This document shows, in pieces, positions 19,089-29,374 of a stretch of 64,000 bases of DNA (the first letter of the stretch is position 1; each line of letters starts with the position of its first letter). The DNA is taken from contig NZ_PJAI02000007.1 of assembly GCF_002843355.2 (NCBI RefSeq), forward strand, positions 124,001 through 188,000, given 5' to 3'. The notes below the pieces were generated by a model that was given only the letters and a program-made list of their open reading frames with translations, did not search any database and was not told where the DNA came from. A program made the translations under genes and the position numbers. Source of the stretch: Colwellia echini. GTDB taxonomy: Bacteria > Pseudomonadota > Gammaproteobacteria > Enterobacterales > Alteromonadaceae.

Positions 19089-21479
19089 TTACTTAAAATG
19101 TCGATCAAAAAAATCGACGATGGTGGTGTTTAAATGCACTTTCACTTTTTCACCGTTCATACTATGTTTACTGCCCGGATAAGTCATCGATTCAAATAAC
19201 TTACCTTCGTCTTGTAAGGCTTTCATTAATTTAGTTGAATGTGTAAACAATACATTATCATCAGCCATGCCATGATAAATCATCAAAGGCCCACTTAAGC
19301 CCGCAACGTAAGGAAATACACTACTAGCTTCATAACCTTTAGCATTGACATCAGGGTGGTTTAAATAACGTTCGGTGTAATGGGTATCATATAATCGCCA
19401 ATCCGTTACTGGAGCGCCACTAACGCCTGCTTTAAAGTATTCTCCTGCTTTAAACATTGCCATTAGTGCCATATAGCCACCATAAGAATGACCATAAATA
19501 CCTATTTTATTTTTATCAACATACGATAATGATTGTAAATATTTTACGCCAGTAATTTGGTCAGCAACTTCTAGTCTGCCTAATGTTTCATAAATAGGAA
19601 ACTCAAAAGCGGTGCCACGATGATTGGTACCACGGTTATCTAGTTGAAAAACAATATAACCGTGTTGTAATAAGTATTGAGTTAAATCCAATCCTTGCCA
19701 TTTGTTAACCACGTGCTGTGCTTGCGGACCACCATAAACATTAACTATCACCGGGTACTTTTTACCTGGTTCCATGTTTTTTGGTTTGTACAGTTTATAG
19801 TACAAAGTGACCTTTTCATCTTCAGACGTTAATGCGCCAAACTCAGGTGTAACTAACTCATCATAAAAAGGTGCAATAGGGTGAGTTGGCGTAATATTGT
19901 TTTCAGCTAACCAAGCAAGTTGTTCGCCATCAGCAGTATGTAAACTGACTTGCTCTGGCGTTGACGTATTTGAGAATTTATCAATATAATTTTGACTGTT
20001 TTCACTAAAATCTACGTAATGAAAACCATTGCGTTCGCTAATACGTTGCACCTGCTCTGGAAACTTTCCACTTAAGGGGACTTTATATAAATGACTTTCA
20101 AGTGGGGTATCTGCTCGGCCTGTAAAATATACCCAAGCTTGTTTTTCATCAACAGTTGCTAATGAATCAACTACCCATTTACCTTTAGTTAATTGTGCAA
20201 TAAGTTTACCGTTAAGGTTGTAATGGTAAAGGTGTTTATAGCCATCTCGTTCAGAGGCCCAAATAAAGGTTTTATTATCTTTTAAAAACCTTAGATCATG
20301 ATGAAGGTTAAGCCAGTGTGTTGATTTTTCGGTTAATAAGGTGGTTTGACGGCGGTTTTTAAGGTTATATACTTTTAAGGCTAAGGTTTTTTGATCGCGA
20401 CTTTGCCATTGATACGATAAATTATTACTATCGGTTAACCATTCTACTCTTGGTATATAAATATCTTCATTTTCGCCAGTATCAATAAGTCGCGTTTTTT
20501 TACTTTTAATGTTAGTTACCGCCAAGCTTAACTTTACGTTATTTGTGCCTGCTCTTGGGTAACGTTGTTCAATTAACTCTATATTATCTGCATGAATTTC
20601 GTTACGAATAATTGTTTGTACAGGTGATTCATCAACACGTAAAAAAGCGATGTGCTTTTCATCTGGCGACCACCAATAACCAGTCATTCGGTCCATCTCT
20701 TCTTGCGCGACAAATTCACTCATTCCATTTTTTATTGGTCCTGCGCCATCAGTGGTAAGCTGTATCTCTTTGCTAGAGGCAATATGCAGTAGGTAAATAT
20801 TTTGCGCGCGGATATAAGATATGAAATTACCTTTGGGTGAGAATTTTATATCTGTTTCAAAATCGATTGTTCGCGTTAACTGTTTAGCTGATTTAGTGAT
20901 TAAATGATAATAATAAATATCGCCATTAATAGGGAATACTAAAGCACTGCCGTTAGGTGAAAAATGATATTCAATAATGCCTTCACCATCAATACGTTGG
21001 CGTTCTCGGCGTGATTTTTCTTCGGTAGATAACACTTCAGTGCCGTTGAACAGCATTTCTGAGTCGACTAATATTTTATTTTCTTTAGTGGTAAGGTTAT
21101 ATTCCCATAAGTCGTAATGGCTTAAGTTTGTTTTTTTCGCTTGTAAATAGGTGACACGCTTACCATCAGGTGAAATTTTTAATGCTTTAGGTGTTTGTCC
21201 ATTAAGTGACGGAGAACTAAATATTCTTTCAATAGTTAGTTCTTTCGCTGTTAATTCTTTAGTTACTTGATTTGAAGTTGTCATAGGTATTTCACTATCA
21301 TGTTCACTGGTATCGATAAACGTATTGTTATCGACAAGTTTATTGTCAGTTATATCAGCTTTCGTTAACTCTTTTTGTACACTCAAACTTGTGTCTGTCT
21401 CGGAAAATACTTGAGTAGGCAGTATCGCGCCTAATAAATAGGTAAGTGAAATGAGTGTTTTATTCATTGTGAATTTCAT
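19089..21479 (-). CDS. Secreted dipeptidyl peptidase IV (S9 family)
   Basis: The 796-residue enzyme has a signal peptide (cleavage near VFS-ET, residue 26), an N-terminal beta-propeller domain (about 90-520) and a C-terminal alpha/beta-hydrolase domain. The catalytic triad is visible: Ser in GIYGHSYGGYM, Asp in GMADDNVLF, and His in GSKHSMNG. The substrate glutamates lie in FVAQEEMDR. The family removes Xaa-Pro dipeptides from peptides, consistent with peptide scavenging by marine heterotrophs. An ATG at 21467 is an alternative start. An extra Thr/Asp-rich stretch (about residues 28-85) precedes the propeller. Confidence 0.93.
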   Translation of the reverse strand: MKFTMNKTLISLTYLLGAILPTQVFSETDTSLSVQKELTKADITDNKLVDNNTFIDTSEHDSEIPMTTSNQVTKELTAKELTIERIFSSPSLNGQTPKALKISPDGKRVTYLQAKKTNLSHYDLWEYNLTTKENKILVDSEMLFNGTEVLSTEEKSRRERQRIDGEGIIEYHFSPNGSALVFPINGDIYYYHLITKSAKQLTRTIDFETDIKFSPKGNFISYIRAQNIYLLHIASSKEIQLTTDGAGPIKNGMSEFVAQEEMDRMTGYWWSPDEKHIAFLRVDESPVQTIIRNEIHADNIELIEQRYPRAGTNNVKLSLAVTNIKSKKTRLIDTGENEDIYIPRVEWLTDSNNLSYQWQSRDQKTLALKVYNLKNRRQTTLLTEKSTHWLNLHHDLRFLKDNKTFIWASERDGYKHLYHYNLNGKLIAQLTKGKWVVDSLATVDEKQAWVYFTGRADTPLESHLYKVPLSGKFPEQVQRISERNGFHYVDFSENSQNYIDKFSNTSTPEQVSLHTADGEQLAWLAENNITPTHPIAPFYDELVTPEFGALTSEDEKVTLYYKLYKPKNMEPGKKYPVIVNVYGGPQAQHVVNKWQGLDLTQYLLQHGYIVFQLDNRGTNHRGTAFEFPIYETLGRLEVADQITGVKYLQSLSYVDKNKIGIYGHSYGGYMALMAMFKAGEYFKAGVSGAPVTDWRLYDTHYTERYLNHPDVNAKGYEASSVFPYVAGLSGPLMIYHGMADDNVLFTHSTKLMKALQDEGKLFESMTYPGSKHSMNGEKVKVHLNTTIVDFFDRHFK

Positions 21480-21579
21480 AAATATTACTTAGTAATTTAT
21501 TTTAGTTACTTTAGTTCATATTGGCATACGTCCTTTATGCCAGATAATAAGTGATTAGCGTGTATTAATTAGCATAGTG

Positions 21580-22968
21580 TTACTTGATTAGCTCAATCAA
21601 CTCATGAATCGTTTTTACCGCTTTAATATTCGCGCCTAAACCTTCCATTGATTTATGGTAATTACGGTACGGAATGTATATTTCTGTAAAGCCATGTTGC
21701 GCTGCTTCTTTAACACGTGGCACGCCGCTGTCTATTGGTCTTACATCACCATTTAAACTTAGCTCACCCATAATGCAAGTAGTGCGTGGTATTACAAAGT
21801 CATTCAAACTACTTAATAATGCGGTCACTAAGGCAAGATCAATACAGGTTTCAGACTCGTCTATTTTTAAACCACCAACAATATTAAAGAAAGTATCGTG
21901 GAATATTTTGGTTTTAGTGTGTTTTCGTAAAATACCGGTTAACATTTTAATGCGGTTCATATTTAAACCAACACACACGCGTTGTGGAAATTCAGCTTCG
22001 GTTTCTGTGGTTAAGCATTGAATTTCAAGTAGCAGATTACGGTTGCCTTTTCTTATACAAGTAATAGTAGAGCCAGGTGATTCAGTACTTGAGCCAGACA
22101 AAAATATTTCACTTGGGTTGTCAACGCTGAGCATGCCACGTTCGCACATTTTGAAAATACCGACAGTATCAATATCACCAAAACGGTTTTTATTAGCTCG
22201 CAACGTTCTAATTTGACCATCGTTTGTATCAATATGCAGCAAGGCATCAACAATGTGAACAAGGGTTTGTGGCCCGGCAATTTCATTATTTTTATTAACG
22301 TGCGCAATAATAAACATGGTTACGTCATTTTGCTTACAATATTGGGTTAGTGCTTGGGCGCTACTTTTTACTTGTGAGGGTGAGCCTGGGCTACCGTTAG
22401 CGTTTTCAGTTACTACAGCTTGAATAGAGTCAATGACCGCGAATTTTATTTGATTTTTTTCTAGTTCATCGATGATTGCTTCAACGCTAGTTTCAGCAAG
22501 TAAATAAAGCTGATCTTCGTTGTAATCGAGTTTTAATCGGTGCACACGGTTTTTAAACTGTGACAGTGATTCTTCAGCAGTACAGTAAAGTGATGCCATA
22601 TTTTGTGACATACGTGCGACTAAATCGGACAGCAGGGTGGTTTTACCCGCACCAGGATCGCCAGAAATAATATTTACTGAGCCAGTCGTTACGCCGCCAC
22701 TTAAAACTCGATCAAGCTCACCAATACCAGTTAACCGCTTTTCAGCTTCGGTAGAATGAATCTCATTGATCTTTTTAGAACCGCCACCTGTAAGACCTGC
22801 ATAACCACCATTGCTGGTGATGCGTGAATTGGTATTTTTACTGCCGGTTTTAGGTATTTTCATTTCTACCAAGGTATTCCAAGCGCCACAACGACATTGA
22901 CCTTGCCAGCGGTTATGGTTTAAACCGCAATCAGTACATACGAATTCTATTTTATCTGTTTTTGCCAT
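21580..22968 (-). CDS. radA: DNA repair protein RadA (Sms)
   Basis: RadA is a hexameric branch-migration ATPase acting with RecA. The 462-residue protein has an N-terminal zinc finger (C11, C14, C25, C27), Walker A GDPGAGKTTL, the RadA-specific KNRFG motif (RANKNRFGD), and a C-terminal Lon-protease-like domain (FFNIVGGLKIDE, CIMGELSLNGDVRP). The second zinc pair reads C-R-C rather than the usual C-x-x-C, one residue shorter than expected (see findings). It is transcribed alone and followed downstream by the peptidase gene. Confidence 0.96.
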   Translation of the reverse strand: MAKTDKIEFVCTDCGLNHNRWQGQCRCGAWNTLVEMKIPKTGSKNTNSRITSNGGYAGLTGGGSKKINEIHSTEAEKRLTGIGELDRVLSGGVTTGSVNIISGDPGAGKTTLLSDLVARMSQNMASLYCTAEESLSQFKNRVHRLKLDYNEDQLYLLAETSVEAIIDELEKNQIKFAVIDSIQAVVTENANGSPGSPSQVKSSAQALTQYCKQNDVTMFIIAHVNKNNEIAGPQTLVHIVDALLHIDTNDGQIRTLRANKNRFGDIDTVGIFKMCERGMLSVDNPSEIFLSGSSTESPGSTITCIRKGNRNLLLEIQCLTTETEAEFPQRVCVGLNMNRIKMLTGILRKHTKTKIFHDTFFNIVGGLKIDESETCIDLALVTALLSSLNDFVIPRTTCIMGELSLNGDVRPIDSGVPRVKEAAQHGFTEIYIPYRNYHKSMEGLGANIKAVKTIHELIELIK

Positions 22969-23458
22969 TTAACTTATACCTATCTTTGAACGATAATCTG
23001 ATGAAAATGAAAGGTGTAGATTGTATTCACTATGTTATTTTTAAATTAAAGGCTATTGTGCTTTAAATGAACCCAAATACTTTACAGCAAATATTTATAC
23101 CATTTGAAGATTATTTTTTATTTTCGATTAATTATCTATTTTATTAAATTATAACGGCTTTGTGTAAATAATAATTAAACAACAGAGGATTAATGTAAAA
23201 AAATAACTACGTCTAAGAAAAATACTGATGGTGAGGCACAAAAGTTGCTTTGTATTCATGGTAATTGGATTAGATTATAATAATTTTGGTATTTTTCGCC
23301 TAAACTAATAACATTGTCTTTGCTTTGTGTCAGGATAATTATAATAACTTGCAGTACAACGAGTTATTATAAGTTAAGCTTAAACGTGAACAGCGCATGT
23401 AAAAAATAATTTTTAATCATTCCCTAAATGGTAGTAAATCAGAATTAATAATAAAACT
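22969..23458. other. Divergent intergenic region with an inverted repeat before the PilZ gene
   Basis: 490 AT-rich bases between radA (minus) and the PilZ gene (plus). A perfect 11-bp inverted repeat lies at 23339-23349 (TTATAATAACT) and 23362-23372 (AGTTATTATAA), about 87 bases before the PilZ start. It is well placed for an operator or a leader hairpin. Nothing else is recognisable and no RNA gene is evident. Confidence 0.5.
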
Positions 23459-25927
23459 ATGAATAAAGATTTTAGTAAACATCATGAAATTATTAACAAT
23501 TTACGTGGTGAGGTGAATAAAAGAAACTTTGAAGTCAGATATAATTCAGCCACTGAGCATTTAAGTAAAAATGAACGCTTCTTATTAAAAATGGAACTGA
23601 AACGTTTGGCGTCTCCGTGTACTCGTGCTATTGATTTGCGCGGTTTAGTTAAAGGTGATTGTCAGTTCTTTGACTTTCAGGGGCAATCACACTTTTTAGA
23701 TGACGTCGCTATTGCCGCTTTTAAAGAAAGTGCCAGCATTTATGGCGGTTATACCCTTGGCGTATATGAAGACGTTAAAGATGCAAAAAATAGTTTCCGT
23801 AATATTTACCAAGATGAACAAGCAGCGCCAACTTCTGTAGAAAGTATTAATAATACTAAGAAATCGGTTATTGAAAAGCAGCAATATCCGGCCAAGCTTC
23901 ACCTTTTAACTAATTATCCTGATCGTAGTGAAGAGCGCATGAATTATGCGGTTCCTATCACCCTAAAAGTACTTAACAAGCAAGAAATATTGACGACTAG
24001 TATTGATCTAAGTATCACGGGTATTAAGTTTAAGCTTATTAATGAAATAGGTTTATATAAAGGTGATGTACTCACTATTTCATTCACTGGTTTAGAACAA
24101 GAATTTCAGTTTGATAAAGACTCATTGTTTACCTATGAAGTCAAAAATGTAGTGCGCGATTCTGGTACGCAAATTATTGGCTGTCAGCGTATTGATATAC
24201 CGGAGCAAGATAGTTTTGAGCGCTTTCTTATTGGTTATATTCAAGGTAACAAACGTCGTTATAAAATTAATTTAGATAACACGTTAACGGCTTTGCACAA
24301 TAGAAGTCTTGAGCAATTTGGATTAGTAAAGTTAAATGAATTGCCTATATTTGTTCAACAAACTGCAGATGATAAGGTAAGTGTTAGTCCGCGTTATGTG
24401 CTGACCACTAAAAATAATTATAAACAATATCAATACTGGCAAGATGAAAAAAAGCAGTCGGCATTACACTTTTTAATTAATACTGAACGTGTTCAGCTAT
24501 TAATGAGTAAAAAAGAACAAAATAAACCATTACTTGTTTTCAGTTTTGTTCATGAAAATAAAGGTACTAAGTTTTTTTATACCTTAGATGAAGAGCAGTT
24601 AAGGCAAGATAAAACATTTTTCATGCATTTTTTAGCTTTTGCAGCAAGTAAAAGTACCTTTACTGTAACAGCGCTGAATATTCATCCAATTAAAACTAAG
24701 CAGGCTTATTCGCCTTTTACTCTCTCTTCTGGCGCAACTAAGCGAGAAAGTTACTTAAACCCGCCAATTAGCGATGAAGTGAATGCTATTCTTAAGAAGT
24801 TGCCTTATGTAGTAACGGCAAACGAAGTTACCGATCATTCGGTAATAAGTGATTATCAATCCTTAGGGGCGACAGGGATTGATTTGGAAAAGTTGAAACT
24901 CCTTGCTCACAAGCCAACAAATGTTAAACGTGTTGATGAAATAGGTGTGAGTTACGGTCACCAACGCCAAGAGGTACGATTTAAATACAAAACGCCAGTT
25001 ATTATTGATTGTGAGTCACTGAATTGGTCAGGGCAATCAGCCGATTTTTCAGTATCAGGTATGAAAATTGATTTAGCTACGCCAGCTACTTTATCTAAAG
25101 GTGATATTGTTAATTTGACCTTTCCTGAATTACAAAAAATAACTTCAGCATTTGATCTTAAACATTTGCCTTATAAAGTAATTCGAGTGAGTAAAGACAA
25201 AACCGAAGTAAATTTACGTGTTTCAGTGAAAGAACATCAACATATTGGCCGTTCATTTTTTAAGTTATTGATTGATAAGAATAAGAATAAATTAACACCT
25301 GATGAATACGCCATGCTAACACCAGGTTTATCTGCGGCATTAAGAACTTTATATGCGGTAAATATGGCAATTCCTTCTGCAATAGTACAATCAAGTGGTT
25401 GCCGCTATAAAGTTGAACGTTTAATTGCAGGGCAGTATGGCTCGCAAAGCCATAAAAATTTATTGTCAGCTATGTTACGGTTAAGCGATCGTCATGGTTA
25501 TTATAATCTTTATCCCTTTCTAGGGCATTTAGCAGTTCGCAACTTGCTCGATCAACAAATGAAAAAGTTATTGGCAAGCGATACTGCGGTTAGCGAACTT
25601 ATTTATATCGCTATTAAAGGAAATATGAGTGATGTAGAAAATACGGTAACAATAAAGCGGATAAGCGAGCTCAATACGGTACAAATGAGAAGATTCTTTA
25701 TTAAAAGTGCGTTAAAACAAGGTGAGTTTTATAGCGTGAAATTAATGTTATCGCGTAGTGATGAAGCTAATATGGAGCACTTAAATCCAGAATTAGCTTA
25801 TATTGGCTCTTATGCTATACATAGGGGAAAGCAACTAGAACAAGACATTTATAGTGTGGCCGGCTTAGTACAATTAATTGATACTACCCCTGAAACTTTA
25901 TTGAGACACTCATTGACGGTTAGTTAG
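23459..25927 (+). CDS. Large protein with two PilZ (cyclic-di-GMP-binding) domains
   Basis: An 822-residue cytoplasmic protein without membrane segments. Both predicted PilZ domains carry the cyclic-di-GMP motifs: RSEER at residue 156 with DLSITG about 30 residues later, and RQEVR at residue 503 with DFSVSG. The regions between and after them (about 260-490 and 620-822) match no domain I recognise. The two intact binding motifs suggest a receptor or effector, plausibly for motility or surface behaviour, but this is inference. The start is an ATG with no strong ribosome site. The gene ends before a strong terminator. Confidence 0.82.
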   Translation: MNKDFSKHHEIINNLRGEVNKRNFEVRYNSATEHLSKNERFLLKMELKRLASPCTRAIDLRGLVKGDCQFFDFQGQSHFLDDVAIAAFKESASIYGGYTLGVYEDVKDAKNSFRNIYQDEQAAPTSVESINNTKKSVIEKQQYPAKLHLLTNYPDRSEERMNYAVPITLKVLNKQEILTTSIDLSITGIKFKLINEIGLYKGDVLTISFTGLEQEFQFDKDSLFTYEVKNVVRDSGTQIIGCQRIDIPEQDSFERFLIGYIQGNKRRYKINLDNTLTALHNRSLEQFGLVKLNELPIFVQQTADDKVSVSPRYVLTTKNNYKQYQYWQDEKKQSALHFLINTERVQLLMSKKEQNKPLLVFSFVHENKGTKFFYTLDEEQLRQDKTFFMHFLAFAASKSTFTVTALNIHPIKTKQAYSPFTLSSGATKRESYLNPPISDEVNAILKKLPYVVTANEVTDHSVISDYQSLGATGIDLEKLKLLAHKPTNVKRVDEIGVSYGHQRQEVRFKYKTPVIIDCESLNWSGQSADFSVSGMKIDLATPATLSKGDIVNLTFPELQKITSAFDLKHLPYKVIRVSKDKTEVNLRVSVKEHQHIGRSFFKLLIDKNKNKLTPDEYAMLTPGLSAALRTLYAVNMAIPSAIVQSSGCRYKVERLIAGQYGSQSHKNLLSAMLRLSDRHGYYNLYPFLGHLAVRNLLDQQMKKLLASDTAVSELIYIAIKGNMSDVENTVTIKRISELNTVQMRRFFIKSALKQGEFYSVKLMLSRSDEANMEHLNPELAYIGSYAIHRGKQLEQDIYSVAGLVQLIDTTPETLLRHSLTVS

Positions 25928-25970
25928 AGTTTAGCCATAAGAGCAAAATTTATTAGTTACCTGTGAACCC

Positions 25971-26024
25971 AAAAAAGCCTCATTACAAATCCTAATAATA
26001 GGTATTGTAATGAGGCTTTTTTTA
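25971..26024 (+). terminator. Intrinsic terminator of the PilZ gene
   Basis: AAAAAAGCCTCATTACAA pairs with TTGTAATGAGGCTTTTTT around a 16-base loop, with a T run after it and an A run before it, so it may act in both directions. Confidence 0.88.
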
Positions 26025-26190
26025 TTTGGTAATTAGACAAGAAGTAATAAAATAAATACCTTGTATTTGGCTACTTTTCCTACGTACTATTTTTCTACGT
26101 ACAAACGAGAACACCTAATTAATGGAACTGGTATTATAATAAAATTGTATAGTAATAGTGAGCTAAGCTAGACGAATTAGTGAGGAAACT

Positions 26191-27201
26191 TTACGCTAAC
26201 CAATGTAATAAGCAGTCTAGGCCTTGCACGTTGATACTGCTATCAGCTTGTGCTAATACAATTGGTTTAGCATGAAACGCTACGCCAAAACTTGCGGCAG
26301 CCATCATCACTAAATCGTTAGCACCATCGCCCATAGCTACTGTCTGGTTAGCTGGAATTGCGTATTCTTCACTTAAAATAGCTAATGAGTCAGCCTTTAC
26401 TTGTGCATCAACTACATCACCTAAAACTTTACCTGTTAATTTACCATCAACAATTTCAAGGGTATTAGCGTAAGCGGCATCTAAGCTTAAAGTATCTTTT
26501 AAGTGATCAGCAAAATAGGTAAAACCGCCAGAGGCAATAGCTATCTTCCAATTATGTTTCTTTAATTCAGTTATAAGAGGCTTTAATCCTGCCATTAACG
26601 GGATGTTTTTGGCAACATCACTTAAAATTGATTCAGGAGAGTTTTCTAAGGTTGCAACACGCTGATGTAAACTTTGTGCAAAATCTAATTCACCTAACAT
26701 AGCGCGTTCAGTAACTTCTGCTACTTCTTCTCCTACACCAGCAAGAATAGCAATTTCATCAATACATTCAATTTCTATGGTGGTTGAATCCATATCCATT
26801 ACCAATAAACCTGGTTCACTTAGCGTCGGTACTTGTTTAAGTAAAGCCGCTTCAATGTTATTTGCTAAGGTAAATGCAGCTAAGGCTTTACGTGAAGCAA
26901 TAAAATCAGTAAAGGTCACTTGAAAACGATAACTGGTTTGGTTATTGCGATGGTTGATAGTATTTAATGCACTGATTTCAATACCTGTTTGCGATTGTAT
27001 TGCTAAAAGTTGACTTAATGTTAACTCTTGAAAAACCACTAACTCTGTTTTAGTTGCTGTTATATCTTCTACTTTAGTCTGCTTACCGAGAGTAAGTACT
27101 TGAGCTGAAAAGGAAAAGGCAACAGGTAATTGAATATTTATTGGATTTTGAACGAAATATTGTTCAAGTGATAAGGGTAATATATTGGTGATATCAGGCA
27201 C
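26191..27201 (-). CDS. serB: Phosphoserine phosphatase
   Basis: SerB removes phosphate from phosphoserine, the last step of serine synthesis. The haloacid-dehalogenase motifs are DMDSTTIEIECIDE (nucleophile Asp), ASGGFTYF and GDGANDLVMM. The N-terminal half (about residues 1-120) is an ACT-like extension as in E. coli SerB; the total of 336 aa is slightly longer. It is divergent from ytjB, the arrangement seen in E. coli. Confidence 0.96.
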   Translation of the reverse strand: MPDITNILPLSLEQYFVQNPINIQLPVAFSFSAQVLTLGKQTKVEDITATKTELVVFQELTLSQLLAIQSQTGIEISALNTINHRNNQTSYRFQVTFTDFIASRKALAAFTLANNIEAALLKQVPTLSEPGLLVMDMDSTTIEIECIDEIAILAGVGEEVAEVTERAMLGELDFAQSLHQRVATLENSPESILSDVAKNIPLMAGLKPLITELKKHNWKIAIASGGFTYFADHLKDTLSLDAAYANTLEIVDGKLTGKVLGDVVDAQVKADSLAILSEEYAIPANQTVAMGDGANDLVMMAAASFGVAFHAKPIVLAQADSSINVQGLDCLLHWLA

Positions 27202-27308
27202 GTTAACTCTCTAGGCTATTGGTATTTATGTAAATATTAAACTTCACATCAGTTAATAATCTAACTATAGTGGGACTATTAATGTAATAAAACAGTTATA
27301 GCCGTATT

Positions 27309-27992
27309 ATGAAGCAAGCCGAGCCGTTTTTATACCCTAAATTATCGTCGACTTATAATAAAATTTTCCAATTAGCGGGCGCAATTGTACTAATCATTTT
27401 ATTGATGAGTATTTGGCAAGCGATGAGTAAACGCGATAGCGAAAACTTAACAGAACACTTTAATTACATCGCTAAACAACAACTAAAACAAGCTATTGCT
27501 GGTATTGCGGTTATTCTTGAACAATCGCCTGATAATAAAACAGATAAAACAGTCTTTTTAAAAAATTACCTTGATGGTTTAACTAAGGTTAATTTTGTCA
27601 ATCAAGCCCATTTATATGATGAAACGGGCATGTTACTTGTGTCGAGTGTCTCCGTTGAAAAAGACAAACAAGGTAATATACTTGTACCTGCTCCAGCTAA
27701 AAGTATTAATGATCTTTACGGGATTTCACCTTTTCAGCGTAACTTAGCTGCGACTTTCACTCCGTTTATTGAAGAGATTAACTATACCGATCCTACAAGC
27801 GACAAGCTGCATGGTTATTTACGTTTCACTATTGAACCTTCGTATTTAACAACCTTATTAGCTAAGGCTGATGCAGAGCAGCAGTCTTTACAACGTTTAA
27901 TGTTGTTATTAGCTGGCGTGGTTGGTTTTTTACTTACTCGTGGTTTAAATCGCTTTAGTAGACGTGGTTATCGTTTAAACCATAAGAGTTAA
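27309..27992 (+). CDS. ytjB: YtjB/AhpA family membrane protein
   Basis: The 227-residue protein has a membrane segment at about residues 20-40, a periplasmic region, and a second segment near residue 195 (LMLLLAGVVGFLLTRGLN). The text and the position divergent from serB match the YtjB/Smp/AhpA family. Its biochemical role is unsettled, so none is claimed. The ATG at 27309 is the only plausible start. Confidence 0.8.
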   Translation: MKQAEPFLYPKLSSTYNKIFQLAGAIVLIILLMSIWQAMSKRDSENLTEHFNYIAKQQLKQAIAGIAVILEQSPDNKTDKTVFLKNYLDGLTKVNFVNQAHLYDETGMLLVSSVSVEKDKQGNILVPAPAKSINDLYGISPFQRNLAATFTPFIEEINYTDPTSDKLHGYLRFTIEPSYLTTLLAKADAEQQSLQRLMLLLAGVVGFLLTRGLNRFSRRGYRLNHKS

Positions 27993-28065
27993 TGAAAGTT
28001 ATAAAACCCTAACTTATTATAAATATAGAACAATTGAGTGTTAACTTGGAGTCTTTAAACACACT

Positions 28066-28458
28066 ATGAAAATATTATTCGTTTCTGTTTTAATCTTAAG
28101 TTTTTTTACGTCAAATATTTACGCGCAAGCAATTCAAGAAGGTAAAATTACCAAGCTATTTGTGAGTAATGATTTGTCAGATAAACCCGATGCCAAAAGG
28201 GTCATTATCCGTTTAGAAAGTGATATTTCAGGCGGACTATGTCCTAAAAAAGTTTATTGGCAAATGCTATTAGATAATCCTGCAGAGCAAGCGCAATACG
28301 ATTTATTACTCGCGAGTTATATTAACGATAAAAAAGTTAAAATATGGGGTAATAAAGACAAGCAATGTATCCACAAAGGTGAACGTATCCGTAATGTTGA
28401 AATTGTACTTGAAGAGCAAATACTAACAGAACCGGTTAAGGCTTTAAGTGGACTTTAG
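28066..28458 (+). CDS. Small exported protein of unknown function
   Basis: The 130-residue product has a clear signal peptide (MKILFVSVLILSFFTSNIYA, cleavage after residue 20). The mature part contains two cysteines (GGLCPKK and DKQCIHKGE) that could form a disulphide. No family is recognised. It lies 73 bases after ytjB on the same strand and converges with tatD, whose end overlaps it by four bases. Confidence 0.7.
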   Translation: MKILFVSVLILSFFTSNIYAQAIQEGKITKLFVSNDLSDKPDAKRVIIRLESDISGGLCPKKVYWQMLLDNPAEQAQYDLLLASYINDKKVKIWGNKDKQCIHKGERIRNVEIVLEEQILTEPVKALSGL

Positions 28459-29342
28459 CTTTTAACTGAACTTTCTATTCTAAATGAGTTAAAAAATATT
28501 TGTTCAATATTAGATTCAAGCTGATCTGCAATTTGTTCGCTATCTTCTTCGCGTATCGCTGCTAATACGTTAAATATTTTAATGATATTGATTGGCGAGT
28601 TAGCTGGTGTGTTAGTCTTATTACCATCTATAGAAGATAATTCATCCTTATTAAGTATTTCTTTACTCAGCGGCATAGATGGTGCGTCAGTTTCTAACAC
28701 TAAGCTACTTAATGGTAAGCGTTTAATGGCGTTAATGGTTTTTTTAGCGCGTGAGTAAGTAATAGTACTACCTATACCTAATTTAAACCCTAAATCAATA
28801 TATCCCATCGCTTGCTGATAGCTTCCTGAAAAGCCATGAATGATCCCTGCATTTTCTAACTTGTATCGTTTTAAAAATGGCATGATTTTATCGTGTGACT
28901 GTCGGTGGTGGACAATAACTGGTAAGTTTTGTTCTTTTGCAATATTGAGTTGATAATCAAAGAAATGTTGTTGATGCTGCCAGCTTTTTTCAACTGTTTG
29001 CCCATACGCTTCAGCATTTTTAGCAATTGCGCCATCAAGACCTATTTCACCAATAGCAATAATATTATTTTTGGATTTAGCGATTAAAGCTGTTAACTGC
29101 TCAAGGTGGATATCCGTTAAACCTTGTAAAAACCAAGGATGAATACCTAAGCAAGGATAAATGTTAATAGGTTTATTGTGATGTGTTTTAGCTAGTGTGA
29201 GTACATTGTCAAAGTTTTTAGGGGAGATAGCAGGAACAATAATACGGTTAATAGCAAGTTGTTGGCATTGCGCCAACAACTGCGGAAGTTGTGCTGTAAA
29301 AGCAACATCATCAAGGTGGCAATGACTATCGGTAAATTGCAT
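28455..29342 (-). CDS. tatD: TatD family metal-dependent hydrolase/deoxyribonuclease
   Basis: The N-terminal metal motif is TDSHCHLDD. Other TIM-barrel metal ligands appear in AIGEIGLDG, VIVHHRQSHD and HGFSGS, and the C-terminal LETDAPSMPL is characteristic. I use the ATG at 29342 (295 aa), because AAGGAGG lies five bases before it and MQFTDSHCHLD fits the family. An adjacent ATG at 29345 and an upstream frame to 29405 exist but add unconserved residues. An Asp/Asn/Thr-rich insert (about residues 222-240) is unusual. Members act as 3'-5' nucleases; the exact paralogue (TatD, YcfH, YjjV) is uncertain. Confidence 0.85.
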   Translation of the reverse strand: MQFTDSHCHLDDVAFTAQLPQLLAQCQQLAINRIIVPAISPKNFDNVLTLAKTHHNKPINIYPCLGIHPWFLQGLTDIHLEQLTALIAKSKNNIIAIGEIGLDGAIAKNAEAYGQTVEKSWQHQQHFFDYQLNIAKEQNLPVIVHHRQSHDKIMPFLKRYKLENAGIIHGFSGSYQQAMGYIDLGFKLGIGSTITYSRAKKTINAIKRLPLSSLVLETDAPSMPLSKEILNKDELSSIDGNKTNTPANSPINIIKIFNVLAAIREEDSEQIADQLESNIEQIFFNSFRIESSVKS

Positions 29343-29374
29343 CATTGCCTCCTTTGACAATTTAACCATTAATT

